Both the position numbers and the translations under genes were made by a program. Of a stretch of DNA of 64,000 nucleotides, positions 29,715 through 43,854 are shown one piece after another (the stretch's first letter is position 1; the number at the start of each line of letters is the position of its first letter). This DNA is from Centropus unirufus. Taxonomy: Eukaryota > Chordata > Aves > Cuculiformes > Centropidae. Location: the NCBI GenBank assembly GCA_013397695.1, contig VYZI01000003.1:5019321-5083320 (forward strand). The letters are read 5' to 3'. Below the pieces are notes generated by a model that saw nothing but the letters and a program-made list of their open reading frames with translations, searched no databases and was not told the DNA's origin.

Positions 29715-32700
29715 TCACACTAGAATTCTCCTTAACATACACACAGAGAGCTACACTGGGTCATCACTCAACTTCAATCACCTAATTTACAGGCCAAAAT
29801 TAAGACAGTAATCTGCCCAGGCTTCCTAAATTGTCAGTCAAGGTGAAGAGAAATTCTTTGAGAAGGCAGACATGCTTCTGGGTTGATTGGCATCCTGGAA
29901 GTACCTCTCTCTTCACCTGTTGTGGAAGGAGCCTAAGAAAACCACCCTTCTTACTTAGGTATCTTGTTTAGCTTCCTTTTAGGTGACAAAAGGATTCCTG
30001 TATTCTCAGTGGCTCCACATCAAGATTTTTGCCCATTCTTAACTCTACTCTGTGACAGCTATTGTACATAAGAAAGGTTACTGAATGACAAGTATCCAAA
30101 TACGGAGCTATTTATCTTTTCCTTTTTCAACAGTTATCTATACCCATAGCTTAATTGTAAGCAATTAATAAGACTACACAATCCCAGTTTCAAAGTTCAA
30201 AGTTACAGCATATACTGTGCCCACAGTTTCCAGAAATTCATCCCAGGTATCCCAGTAACAGCAAGGTGCAGGCCATCTAAATGAGGTAATGAAAAAAATA
30301 CAGAGGGGCTAAATATGAGTGGGGAAACTCGCATACAGCGCTTATTCTATTGGCGGTGGCAGAGGAGCAGGAGATTAATCTAAGACATCATACCTTAGAA
30401 AATCAGTCAAGGGCCTTTAAAATCCAAATCAGTTGGTCAAGACCCAATCCAGATGCTTTCTTTCTGGCTTACTCTAAGAATACATGATTTGCGCAGCCCT
30501 TGCGTAGAACAGAATGACTTTCACACATAGACAAGGCAAAATCGTTACACAACTGGTAACACTGCAGGCTACTCCCGTGAAATATGCTATGTAGTGGCTT
30601 TTTATTGCTGCTCTATTTATATAACTTGTTAGACACATCAAAGGACCTGACCCGGGAAGGTCATTCCTACTAATAATAAATCAGAAAAAAACCCATGATA
30701 AACCGTTTCTCAGTTTTCGAACTTTGTGTAATGGTGCTTCATTTCTTGGTTTCTCAATTGTTGTTTTAAATGAATAATGCTGGATATTAGCAGAAATTAC
30801 TAGAAACGTTAGGTCAGAGTTAGCATTCCTGGATTTAAACAGCTGGCTAATGTATAAAGGGTAAGAAATGACTGATAATCAGTCAAGGCCTCTTACAATT
30901 TAAAATGGACATTAGGAGATCATTCACTGCACTTTGAAATGGATTTCACAGATTCAGAACGAATAAAGGCAGATACAGTGAGAGTGAGAGGAAATAAAGC
31001 CCTAAAAGCTTGTTTAAGAAGCAAAAAAAATTTACATTGTAAAACTTGAGACAAAGTTTCTTGATCCATTTTCCATAGTTACTTTAACTTCTCAGACATT
31101 CTTTCTCTTCAGCTCCCTTATTCCCCTGTCCGTCCTGGCTCTCTTACAGGCTACTTGGGCTTTCCTGACTTTTACATAGTTAGCCCAAGTGAGAGGTAAC
31201 ATTCCTTTCCCATACATGCACATATCTCATATACTGGAGGAGTTATCCCATCTCGTCCAAAAAACAAAACTTAACTCTTCCTTTCCAACTTACTCCTGTT
31301 TTCTGCTTCACAAATATCCTTTCATTCCCTCTGATTTCAGTTTTATCTTACAAAGATATAATTTAGCATGCCTTTAAATATATTTCCAGAGAATGACAAT
31401 TACTTTGCTCTGGTACCAGTCTTTACATAAAAATACACCTTTCACCTTCTTCAATGGCCTTATGCTATTCCCTTCCTAAAGAAATATCATTCTAGAAATT
31501 AAAACACTTATATTAAACAAGAAAAATAAAGCTGTAATTATTCCATGAAATAATGTTGTACATTTTAGCTAGAACCTCACCCTTGCCTTTTTGATTAAAG
31601 CCATATTAGTATTTCCTATTAACTGACAAATTACATTCTGGAGACAGAGGAGTCATTAACTGCAGATATGCCAAAGTTTTGCTTTCTACCTACACTGATA
31701 AGTCTGCCATTCGGATGAAGCAGACGCTCCTTTTGTTTTTATCATCTCCTGTAATTGCTGTGTAGTGGTGTATGTGTCTAGGCTTCCTTCACAGTCATGG
31801 GAGACAAAGCCAATAAAATGAATGGCCAAAAACACTACGATTCTCTGATTATATAGAAATATTTTTTTGGATGAGGTAACTCACTTTTCATACTGCACAA
31901 CTGTGTTGTTTAAATTTGCATTGGCTCCAAGAATCCTAGACAGATAACTCAGGTACAGACACCTCCATCACAATTAGATGAGACAAGTCCCGCCCTGACA
32001 GTCCATGGGATAGGGAAGCTTCAGGGAGGTTTTCTTCCCGAGATCTGGGGAATATTTCCTAGAGCAAGAGTCTCAGTTAAAGCCAAAACTCTCATTTATT
32101 TCACTGAAATCAGGTCCAGGTCAAACCAGGGGTAATAAAATAATATGGGATAAGAGGCCCAGAGAGAAACCACTGCTTTCTGACCCTGTGACTCTGGAAT
32201 GACACCAGCTTGGCATATGGGAAGAGAGAGAGAGAGCTCTTCTGTCATATTTCAGTGCAAGAATGATTGAAAATGACATTCAAAGTTAATGCCTTGTGTC
32301 AGTTTTAGGGCCACAAATTTATTCTGCCTTTGCATTTAGTGAAAATTTTCTATGCCTGAAAGCAATTTGCTGGATTTCTGAACGCTACAATCTATTTCAT
32401 GTTCTGAACCTGTGCATTAGCCTTTTGGATTCATATTCCAGCTTGAATTTCGATGTCTGTCAAACACAAGATGTTAGCCACATTCACCACGGTTCTCTGA
32501 ATGCACACAGCCCTGTTCTGGCTCTCACCTTCTAACTGGGAACCTGTCATCTGCAGTGAGAGCCCTATCTTCTAAATGCAATTTATAGTTCCTGGGCCAT
32601 GTTCAGACAGCTTCCTTAGAGGACTCCATCTGTTTTGAAGCTGTGATATGCTTTTTTTTTTCCTGCTGCTATCATTATACTTTTCCCCAGCAACTTCAGA

Positions 32701-35700
32701 AACTCCTTAATGAGTCCTTTCTATCCATTTTGTAGTCAGAGTGTAACATAACCTTTCAAGTTTCAAATGACAGTAATGTTGGTTGAAAAAAATGTCAAAT
32801 TTCACAGAGAAAAATAAGTAAAAGGTCATCAATTTCCCTTGCCAGCTACAAAGCTAAACCAAACATTGGCCCTAAATAATCTAATTTAATATTTCAACAA
32901 AAATGGGATAAAAACCTTAATGCTTTTCTTTAAAGCTTTGCGTTGGCAGAACTGTCAGAGTATTTCAGCCATTTGTGCTTCCAGTGTTATTAATGGAGGG
33001 TAACTCAAACCTCTCAACAGTTTCTTCCAGAAGAGGATATGAGGCAGGTTATTCATTCTGCACATACTAACAAGACAGTGACATAGCTATGCTGGTCATG
33101 GTAAAGATCTTCAGAAAATCCTAGCAGAGGAAAAAAGACATACCTTTTAAATTTCCCTTGGAAATATCATTTATTCTAATATGTTTCCAGCCCACTTTCA
33201 TATCTAAAACTCTCTATTTACAGTATCAGGTTGTTCAATAGGGGCTGTTCTTCCAGTCACTAAGTTCACATATGACTTATAAATAAGCTTTATAAAACTG
33301 CATCATCAAAATATAGTTTGTCCATTATTTAAACTGTTCAGAAAGAAGAAATGGTAGTCCAAAATGTTTGACAAGTCATTGCCACCTATTGAAAGCAACC
33401 CCCATTTTAAAGCTGTGATATGATTAGAAACCAGGGCCTGCTGAAGCGCTTTGGACAATAGCAAAGTAATGAATGAGAGTTCCATTTCAAAAGATCCTAA
33501 GGAATATCCCTACTTTTTGATAATTCTGTCCTGACTATGGACAGTTTGGGTGGTCTCCAGGTAGGGTCTTCCTGGTTTAGTAGAATAGAGCAATAGCAGC
33601 AGCACAATTATGATTCAGTGAAGGCTCTGGTAGGCATATTCCAAAAACCTGATGGGTGTAATTTCTCCTGAGACCCTTGAAAATATCCTGTGGAATGAAC
33701 ATTAGTGCTAAAGGCCACCTGAATCTAATGTGGGCACCCTACAGTCTGCAAATGGGCCAGAAAAACAGTAATATTTTCTTCCCTGCAAAAACAAATTTTA
33801 GGTCTACAGAAGGACCACAGCAACTTCACCCAAGACCTCCAATTTCTTTACACTTTACAAACATAAAAAATAAACACCCTTTTCTCTCAAGGATGCATTT
33901 AAGCAATGCTGAACAGGATGATTATCAGCAAGGTTATGGCGAGAAGGCACAAACCTCTCCAATTCCCTTCCTGCTGTTGCTATGTTGCCGCATCACTGTC
34001 TCTGCAGCCTCTTAAAAAAGAATTATATAAGTTTGCTCATATAAACATGGCATGTGCTATATACATAGCCAAGAGGTTCTTTATATAACCTATGGGGATG
34101 TGGAACACCACAATTTTATGCCTTTGTACAGTGCAAAGAGATACCTCTAGATTATCAGGAACTGGTTCCACTGAAATATCCTTTTTGACATTTCTCAAAA
34201 GGGCAAATACAACTGTTGAAGTTTTTTTTTTTTCTGCTTCTAGAGAGATATTATAAATGTAGCTGAGAAGGTATGGATTAATCTCTTACACACACCCTCA
34301 ATTCCATCTCCTCTCTCCTTTGACACCAACAAGAGACTTCTTCACCATTTCAGTAAGTTTGGGGAATTTCTCAGTTATTTCTAACAAACCCCAGTAGCGT
34401 GACAAGGAGATGAAAGGTTAAACAACGCTCTCAGGGCTTTTGAGTAAAGTCCCTAACAAGTCACAGCTGATCTACAGACAGACAAACAGACAAAGATATC
34501 AACCACGTGTTGAAAACAAACAGTTGCAGTCAATTTTCCCACCAGCGAGAAGGGGGGAATAGCACTCTGACAGTGTCTGAGCAGCGAGAATGATGCTGCC
34601 ACTTCTCTGGACATGCGTTAGTCCGGAGATGGGAGCGTGTTGTTTATACAGTCCTGGCTATCATGTCTATCTGCTGTTCTCACCATCTTGACCTGATAGG
34701 AATGGTTTGGAAACCATTTGTTAATGTCAGAAGTGCGATAGAGTCTCAGTAAGACAGTTTGTTCTGGAAAAGAACAACTCTGATAGACAAGAAGTGTGTA
34801 CTAGACCCACAAAATTTTAGCCATTTTTTATAAACCTTTTCGCTTCTGAACTAACTTATCTCCAATGTTCCCAAAGCAATTTCCTAATGTTCATAAATCT
34901 CAGTGTTCTTTGGAAGTTACTACATAATAAAAATCTGCATCCACAGAAGCAAAAAAGAAATTTGTGTTTGCCCCAAATCAGTCAGCCTAAGAGGAGTCTT
35001 GGCTTCTCCTACCCTATCAGTCACACTCTCATCTCCTTCCAAGGCAGTTGACCAAGCTACATAATGGACGCACTGCAAATATTAACCAGCGAAGAGGCAT
35101 ATAATAATCTGAGGGCACTAAGCCCATCAACACCAAATTTACTGGTTTCTGGTAGGTGTCAGCCCAGATGTTGACACCCTCCTGATTATTAAGTAGTTTT
35201 TTTCTTAGCAGTAACTGGACTTCATTGCTGCCATCAACATGCTCAAACTGAATTCTGTAGATGTCTATATTTCACCGATTTCAATATAAGATTCAAAGCA
35301 TTATAATAATGCAAAATTATGCAAAACCATATTGCATAAGCCCTATTAAAAAAAACTTTAAAAGGATAAAATTATTCTAGATGCATGCTTCCCAGTGTGT
35401 GCTGTAAATACTAATATTTACCAGCAGAAAAATATAGAGTCCTGATGTTTTCAATGAAATAAAGCCAGAACAAGAACCAACAGGCCCATTAGATGCAGAG
35501 TAGATCTAGACACAGTGTGCTAGAACACAGCTTAGAAATACAAGGACAAACTGAGCCTATTGGGTGCAGTTAAGTCATAAAAAAGAGAGGGGAAGCATGT
35601 GGCAAACCAAATAATAACGGTACTGCTAGTGGTAGTACTTGCTATAGCTTAATATCTTCCATAAGCCATCACAGGAGCACTACTTTTACTCCGTAAATAC

Positions 35701-38700
35701 TACCTACATTTTCCTCTTACTTTTGCAGACTTGCTGTCACAGATAGCAGTTCCTATAAGTAGATCCCTGACAAATGTCCATCTGTTAAAATGCTGCAACT
35801 GTTGCAACAGCTTTCTGCGTGGTAAAAATGCCAAAAGTAAATGGTAATTAACTCTGCACTGCGGAAAACCTGTTATTTATGTAAGTATTTAGCTTTTTTC
35901 AAGTGAAACCATACGTAACCGCACTGAGAAAAAAAGGAGGTGGCATGTGTTAATAGGTAGCTGCATTGTTCACAGAATTTGCAGATCGTTACAAGGAACC
36001 TAATTTTTCAGCAAAACAAGATATTTGCAAAAGAGAAAATAGTATATTGGACAAGTAGTGATTTCCCATATTACTTTCACTTCAAGAAAAAATAGACATT
36101 CTTTAGTACATCATTTACATCCTACACTTCTGGCTAATTAATCCAGTTGCTGCAGGGAAAAAAAAAGGGGGCTTCTCTTATTTAAAAGAATATCAAGAAT
36201 TCAGTCACAACCTTTATAAAGATGTAACTCCGGTTTAAGAACAGAGTTCACTAATATCTTTAGAATTATCTGTTCAAAATGAATCACTGAAACCAATACA
36301 AAATAAAATACTCATCAATATGAATAAAAAATTGAGAAAAAAAGGCTGAAATGAATATTTATTATTACTTAAATAACCAAAGTTCCAAGTATTTGAGAAC
36401 TAATTGAGAATATATTATATTACCTATTAAAGCAACATACCTATTGAGAAGTTACTGAATTTTGTGCTCTCTGTCACTTTTAACGGAGAAACTCTAGATG
36501 CTTCATGAAAACGGACAAACATGTAAGAAGCATTAACTAGAAGAACAGACACTTTAATGTGTAGTATGGACTAATTATTATTGCTTCTACAGATAAACCA
36601 GGGCCTACATGGAGAGATAAGAAGTAAATGTTGAACTCTTACACCCTGCAGTTCCCCAAAGGCAAGCAGTGAGGCAATGCACCCTGGCCGAGGAATCGGT
36701 CCTAACAACGTTACAGCTCCAGCAGACTGTGATGCCCCTGGGCTGGTCCTGCTCTTGGAAGCACCTCCAGGTCCATATTCCTCAGATGAAACAGCTACTG
36801 CCAGCACAGCTAAGCTTTGACATAGAGCTGGGGTACAAACTCTGGACCCACACAAACCATCAGGCTGGTAAGAGATGACCCCTTCAGGAAAAAAAACCCA
36901 GAAAGGTCAAGTATCCATTTTCCCCTGAACAGAAAAGTTTTGAGAAGTTTGTCTGTTTGTTTGTATGTTGGGAATGTATCATTATTCCCTAATTCTATCC
37001 TGTCTTTCAGGAGTAAAAGGAATTTTTTTATTAATTTAAATTTTAACTCTATTAGTAACATTTTCAGTTCATCTCTTTTCTGAGCAAAAGAATATGTTTA
37101 TTCCTGTTTACTACAGAACTCTAGTTATCAATATATTTTTGCAGGCTTAAAGTAGGTTATTTTCTAACTACATTTAAAGGCTTGAATGATTATGAATATT
37201 TTATAAACAACAAAGAAGTCATAATTATGAGATTGAAAGCACATGTAGGTCAATGCAGCATAACACTTTACATAACTATCAATAAAAATGTCAATACAAA
37301 CAACTATTAAAGGCACCATATGACATTCCAATGGGGAGAAAAAATAAAGTCTTCATTTTCTACTTAGATGCCTTGCTTCCTTTATCAGCAGATGGGAAGC
37401 GAATTACTAGTTCAATCCATATGTCTGTATCTGATAGACAGTGTTTTACAAGTCTGAAATTAGTTTGAAACATTTTGATGTTGGCCAGACTACAGAGGAA
37501 AACAGGATAACTTCGTCTATTAATGAAAAGTTGGTTTTGTCATAACAAATACATCCACAAGCTACTACCCATCCAGACTCATTCAGTCGCTAATGGAATT
37601 TGTACCCAAAGACATAATCTGTGTTTAAAAGACTAACAATTTGTAGTTTCAACCATTCTGTTCTTCTGCTGTGCTCCAACATGTCTCCTTCCCCTAGCTG
37701 AGGTTTACTTAGTGGTGCTGATGAAAGCAAACAGGGCCATGAGAATATTTTTGGTAGGAAGGAGATCAGATCGCTGGGGCCATTTATGTGCATGCTAGTA
37801 GGCATCTGAGGGAGGACCTGTCAGAGCAAAGCCTGCGCACACAGGCATCCAGACGTGCCAAAGTGCAGATGCCAAGGGCAGAAGGAGATTTATACAATTT
37901 GGGGTAATTGTCTCCTTATCGGGAAGCCTCCGTTTACGATGTAGACAATATATATTTTAGGAAAGGTGGATCAGAAAGCCTAGACAGTTCTTATAACAGA
38001 ATGAATGGTTTGGGGTTTTTTTTTCTTTCAAAGGAAAGCTCCAAATTTGGAGAATATCAATGATTTTTATTATAGAAAACTCAAGAGTTCCACAAAATAT
38101 TGATGAGTGAGAGAGCCAAACCAACCTAAAAAAGACAAGAAAAGGGAGATCACAGTGAAGTTTCCTGGCAAACTGGCCAAGCAAAGAGGAAAGCAGATCT
38201 ATATTGACAAGAACAGCAGACAGCAGGGGTACGGAGGCGTCAATGTCCAGGCAAAGCACCAAGCACCCCCTGCAGCTCCAGAGGTACTAGGAGCCCTTCA
38301 GTGCAGACAGCTGGATCTTGTTAACTTCCTAGCACTTATAATGTTTAACTTCTTTGCCAAGGACGTACGGAACCAGAACAGGTAAAATATTTCTCAAATC
38401 AATATTTTCTAAAATGTTCTTTCCTCATAATAGTGACATTTTGGGGGGACGAGTGTCCAAAATGGCTGATGCTTCACTTCTCAAAGAGGATATTAGTCAG
38501 AAAGCCTTAAAATACCTTTAGCTACGACTAAGCCTTCACCCCAGGCTGTCTTTTCACTCACTGAAATGATACATTTCAGAAAATGTTCAGTCTAGAAGTC
38601 AGCACCAATGCCAGCTTGAGGCAAAGGAAACACCCCTTTCCCGAGATATACACAGCTGGTCACGAGGTTTTACTAAAACCGAATCTCACGTGAGGAGTCA

Positions 38701-40743
38701 CTTAGGTGACCAGCAGGCCAAGTTCAGACTAAGGAATCAGATTTAACAGACATCAACTACCTCTTAATTATTGTAGAAATCCCTACATCAAATCTGACAG
38801 TGGTTATGGATAACCATTGCAAAGACCTCTCCTGTTTAGTTGGCTATTAGGAGGCAAAGGGAAATTGATTAAGCGATGATTAACTTCACAATCTTAAAGA
38901 CATGAAAAACTCTATTTTTAAATCAATGTAGATTTAAAACTTCTTCTGTGCGGAACATAATTTTCTGTAATGGAAAAATCAGTAAAGTTGTAATATACTC
39001 TTTGCTTTTAAAATGATTAATATTGCCTCTACAAACCATTTGGATAACTAACTACAGAAGTTCCATGTTCAGTGGAAAAGCCTCTTCATTTTTAATTTAA
39101 AGGTAAATTTTCACTTTCTAAATATCAATATAATTTTAAAATCTAATTTAAGATTAGTAAACAAACCAGTAAAGCACACGTGTACACAAACATATGTAGG
39201 TGCCAAGCTGTTTACAAGCCTTAAAGCCTAGATTTTAATCACATTTTCCATTAACTCAACACCGCATAAGGTAGGATTTAAGAGGATTTAAAACAAAAGG
39301 AAATATTAAGTTTCCAGCATCCCTCAGTCAAACAAAAATGAATTTCAGTAGCAAATTAACAGATACCATGCCACTGTCAATGGAGAGCCTTACAGATGTT
39401 TGTCTTCTTTATCAGCTGTAGGGAGGAATGCCAAAATGATCAACAGAGCTGATTTCATTAACTGAATTGTAAAGCAAATTATTTTCTCAAGAAACAGGCT
39501 AAGTTATTCCTCACAATGCAAACTTTTAAACAGGTCTGGAATGAATCCACTTTATGTCAGGAGAAGAGCTGCCATGAAACACTGAAAAAAAAAAAATTGA
39601 GTGTAGCTCAGTAATTTCTGTTCTAACTCAAAAGTACAAGCCCATGAACATTAAAGTAGTTACTATCAGAAAAAACTCATAAATATGTAAAGATATTATT
39701 CTCCATATGTTTTATAAAGGGGATAATAGTGCTATATTAAGTTATGCTTTGATTTGAAAGCTTGAGGTGTCTGCCTTACAGCCTTTTAGTCATGTACAGA
39801 CTGGAGTAGCAAAAGCTTTGAAGTGCCCAACTTCCAGCAAAGTTTCTAACATTTTTTTAAAAAGTCTGAAGAGAGCTGTGTGTGTTTTACTGTAATTTCA
39901 GAACAAGCTCAGAAATTCACCCTCACACACAGAAAAAAAAAAAAATCAGTTTCTTCAGAATAGAATGCGAGAATCATTTGAGCACGTCCTAGGGCACAGA
40001 GGCAAAGTGACATGAAAATCATACATGATCAAGTCAGATTCAAAATATTTGGTATACAAATGATGACACTCAGAACTTTTGGGGAAATAAGACAAAGTTT
40101 TGTGTTGATGAGATTTATTTAATTTTTTTTGGAAACCAGTAAATACACTTTAAGTGATTCATAATTGCAATGAAGCAGCTGTGATCAAACTCCATTTGTA
40201 GCATCATAATAATTTGCCCCCCACCTACTAAAATTAGTCCTAAGCATCTAAAATTCCTATTTGAACATCTGACTGAACAAAACAGGCATTGCTCCGTGCC
40301 AAAAATTGGAGGAAATAGATCTAAAATATGCCATTTTCTCACCAGAAATTGTAGGCTCCCAGAATAACATGTGAATTAAAACTCATTCCAAGCTTGTTTG
40401 CATTGCTCCTTGTTCCCATTCATAACAAATTCCTTGACAATTGTTCTGATTATTTCTCTTTTCTCCTTTTTTTTTTTTAATTTAAACAAAAATTTCAAAT
40501 CGCAGACAGTCTTGTAAGGAGAAAGAGCCTACTGAAAATGGAGAGGGTGGGACTTCACTCTCAGCAAGCGCTGGAGGCAACCCACATGATTAAAGAGTGC
40601 AGTGTAAGCCATCGTTAAAAGGCTTCTTCCCATAAGTGAAAACGTGTAGTTTGCCACTATACACATCAGAAGAACATAAACCAAAATGAGGTCAAAGTCA
40701 AACAAGAAATGCAAATGCTTTGCTCCAAAATTCCAGCTTTCCC

Positions 40744-40758
40744 TTTTTTTTTTTTTTT
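40744..40758. repeat. Poly(T) run, 15 bases
   Basis: Homopolymer between tttccc and aatacag. Confidence 0.9.
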
Positions 40759-41003
40759 AATACAGCCTTAAGGAAAGAATAGAAATTTTAACAACATTGA
40801 AATTAAAATCATTACCTGTTTCTTAAGTTTTTCCCTTTTGCTGGTATTCTTGCAAAACTTTACACAATCATGCTTAGAGAAGTTAATCAAGAATACTGAT
40901 TCGGGATGCCCGTGCATCAGGGTCTTCTTGCTAAGACTATAGTGTTGTAAAAAAGAGTTTAATGATTTTCTCTTCGCTCTCACTTTTCAAGACAGGAACT
41001 GCC

Positions 41004-41070
41004 CTTATTCCCATTTTATGGGCAGAGACTAAGGCCTAGAACAGCCAAGGAGTCATAGGGAATTAACCAT
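41004..41070 (+). repeat. Possible MIR-like fragment
   Basis: The text ttattcccattttatgggca followed by gagactaaggcctagaacagcc resembles the MIR centre (ttatccccattttacagatggggaaactgaggc). It is short and diverged. Confidence 0.5.
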
Positions 41071-42359
41071 CTAACTAAAACAAATATGATTTACGATATG
41101 ACTTCCAAATCTCAGGCAGCACAGGGATACACAAACTGAGCAAAGATTTCAAAGCCTATTTGTGAGCTGCCTGCAAATGCTACAGAAGGCTGGGCTGCCA
41201 CCACACCATTTGTTTCAGAAACCTAATACTGTGGATGCCACAAAAAAAGGACAACATTTTTATTCCACCACTCAACTTTATGCACAAATTCTGTCCTACC
41301 TGAACCCTTAATAATGTAGCACATAACACGGAATATGTGTCTTTATACATTTATATTACATATACATATCATTATATCGCTACAACAAAACTGATTCTCT
41401 AAGATCTACATAGAAAAATGCTTAGAAAAACATCAACAGAACCCTTTAAAAATTATAAAGCTTCATTTTAAAAACAGAACATGGTACAAGAAATAAATGA
41501 ATTATATTATACAGGAAATTGTTCACTAAATCAATTGTGCTACAATAGAGATCTTAAAATCAAGGCTGCTTCCAAGGTGGCCACATGCGTATTCTGAGGA
41601 TCACAAAGGTAACAAAAGACGTTCCTGAAAACCTTTTCTATAACTCATATTTCTGTATATGTATATATATTTCTGTTTCAGCCCACATCTGTTCATATAA
41701 CAACTATTTTCCATAGTTGTCATTTTTAACTGAGTATATTAACCCCTAGATACTTCCATGGAAAAACTGCAGAACATGTGTGTGCGTGTTTATTCATAAT
41801 TCTCTTTTTAAATCTTTACCATTTTCAGTTTGTTCAGACGTGGATAGTATCTGGATCCCTCCAAATCAAATCTAATTACAATGCCCCCTTCTTACTCCAA
41901 TAAATTTAACATTTATGTGCTGTCTATCATAATGCCCCTACTCTAAAACACTGTATTTATCGTGTCTTTTAATTACCAAATACATGCAGAGGGTTGTCCG
42001 AAATTCAACACAGAAAAGAACTCTGCACTTCCAAATTTCAGAGGTATCTTCACATTGATTTTCAGTACTCAGCACCATAGTGCTTCCGGCAAAACCAGAA
42101 TTATGTACAGGCCTTGCCTGCATTCATCTACCAAATGTAATTTTCCATTGAAAATCTACAAGTTAGCAGTGAGTTCAGCCCTTGGACACAAATGTGTGTT
42201 TCCTGGTGGATCCAGTTTGGCGAAGATTATTCTTAGTTTCTAAACAGACCTGAAGCTTCCATTTGACTTCAGGTATACAGTCCAGTGCTCAGTAGACTGG
42301 GTCATGGTTATAGTTGCATTTAACTTTCCATAACTTTGGAGAAGCTCAGCTAATTATTG

Positions 42360-43340
42360 ACATTAGTCGTCATGCACGGAGCCGCGTTCACTTACTTCCC
42401 ACTTGAAACAAGGCTTCCCTTTGACAGCTCTCGGAATTGTTTAGACTGGTGGGAGCTGCTGCTGAGCTTGTTTGCCTTTGCAGCGCCCACAGCTGTGCTC
42501 CATACCCTGCCACTGCGTTCACAAAGCTGCACCCACTGTAAGCCCGAATTTAAAAAAAAAATAATTACAACAATCAGGAAGTTATATGAAGACAGTAAAA
42601 AAAAAAAAAAAAAGTTGCTTACCGGGATTGCTTGTAGCTAAAGGAGTAAGATTTCCTCACTCCTTGTGTCCGATTTGGAGCAAGGGGGTATGAGCGAGGG
42701 CTGCAGGACTGGGTTGTTTTCAGTGTCAACAAGGGAGGCACAGGGGGACTGAGCCAGGGAGAGATGTACCAAAGCCCCGAGGATGCTCCCTCCCTCAGCT
42801 GAATTCCATATCCTCCATGCCCCGCGGGGCAGATGGCACCGAGCAGCTTCCCAAAGCACCGGGTTGGCATTTGCCGGGCATAGCCTGGCACAGGTGTGCA
42901 GCATCCAGGTGACAATGGTGTGCTCCTGTTTCCCACCACCAGCAGGCCACCCCACACCAGAGCAGAGAGCAAAAGAGAGGCTCTTCTACCCAAACTAGTT
43001 AAGGGTAATATAAATTTGAGTTAATTGCATCTGACATCGATTGTTAATCTGTTTTGGCCACTCGGTTGAATACAAGAAAGCACTCCTTTGTTCTTGTCTT
43101 TATTACTTTCTCTCCCATTCAAATCCAGCAGCTTGGTTTAAATCAAGAATTATCTCAGTTCTCTCTGTTTGAATCATTGTTATTGATCATAGCAACTTCA
43201 ATAAATCCTGCTGCTTACGCAGAGGCCCTGAGGGCCTGTACGATCTCCCCAGCCCTTTGTTCCACATACTGATTCACCTTTCCATCAAGGATCTTGACGT
43301 AGCTGCTGCCCTTTCGCATTATTACCGCGCCCCACCCAAA
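42360..43340. promoter_or_regulatory. GC/CpG-enriched intronic patch, putative regulatory region
   Basis: This stretch of the large TRPS1 intron is visibly richer in GC and CpG than its AT-rich surroundings. I count about 17 CpG between 42368 and 42880, including ccgcgttc, ccccgcgggg and caccggg. More follow near 43218..43335 (tacgatc, gacgtag, accgcgcc). Long minus-strand frames are open through 42.62-42.99 kb, probably because stop codons are rare in GC-rich DNA. Two strong minus-strand donor matches occur here (after 42623 and 43219). It could be an internal promoter, an enhancer or alternative exons. No TATA box or recognised core promoter was seen. Confidence 0.35.
42597..42613. repeat. 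Poly(A) run, 17 bases, at the edge of the CpG-enriched patch
   Basis: On the minus strand this is a T run starting about nine bases inside the intron that would follow the candidate donor at 42622. Confidence 0.9.
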
Positions 43341-43833
43341 TAATGATTTTATCATTTAATTCTCTTCCAAGCCCCATTTTGTAAAAGGTAGAAGAGAAAA
43401 TAAAGAAAAGCTATGCACTGCCGGGTGGGTAAACATGCAGGAGGTGGAGTTGTCTCTCCACACGCCAGACACACCCCACACAAAAACCAGAATCATGCCT
43501 TTAACTGGGCAGGTTAACATTTTTCTAAGTGACTTTCTAGCCCTATCTGATCACTCCGTCAGAATGAGTAATGCAAAACATTCAATTTCTTGTGGGTTTG
43601 GTTCCAGTAGTTACTAAAAGTAGCCAAGTACATGTTTGTCTCTAAACTACTTGAAAACTTCGGAGTTATTTTAGCTTCCCTCACAAGCCTTTCCCCAGCA
43701 CAAGGATTTTACCTGCCTCTGTTTTCCACAGGAAATCCAATGCTTCAAAACCATTTCTTTGCAAGTTCTAACTTTATTTTCTCATTTTCCTTCTTGGAGG
43801 ATTCTTGCCGTTTTCCAGGATGTAGTTATATTT

Positions 43834-43854
43834 AAAAAAAAAAAAAAAAAAAAA
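43834..43854. repeat. Poly(A) run, 21 bases
   Basis: Homopolymer after gttatattt, with no recognisable retroposed sequence upstream. Confidence 0.9.

Noticed and set aside
29463..29811. Open frames reading across the N gap
   Set aside because: The bulk of the translation is unknown residues from the gap, so there is no evidence of coding.
33677..34015. Plus-strand 112-codon frame
   Set aside because: Composition looks random, with no domain, no repeated motif and no splice sites of note.
42619..42993. Minus-strand open frame of 124 codons beginning MGRRAS
   Set aside because: Its start is TTG, not ATG. The frame is open because the DNA is GC-rich, a second overlapping frame is equally open, and the peptide has no recognisable domain. 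Only the splice-donor match at its end is kept as a finding.
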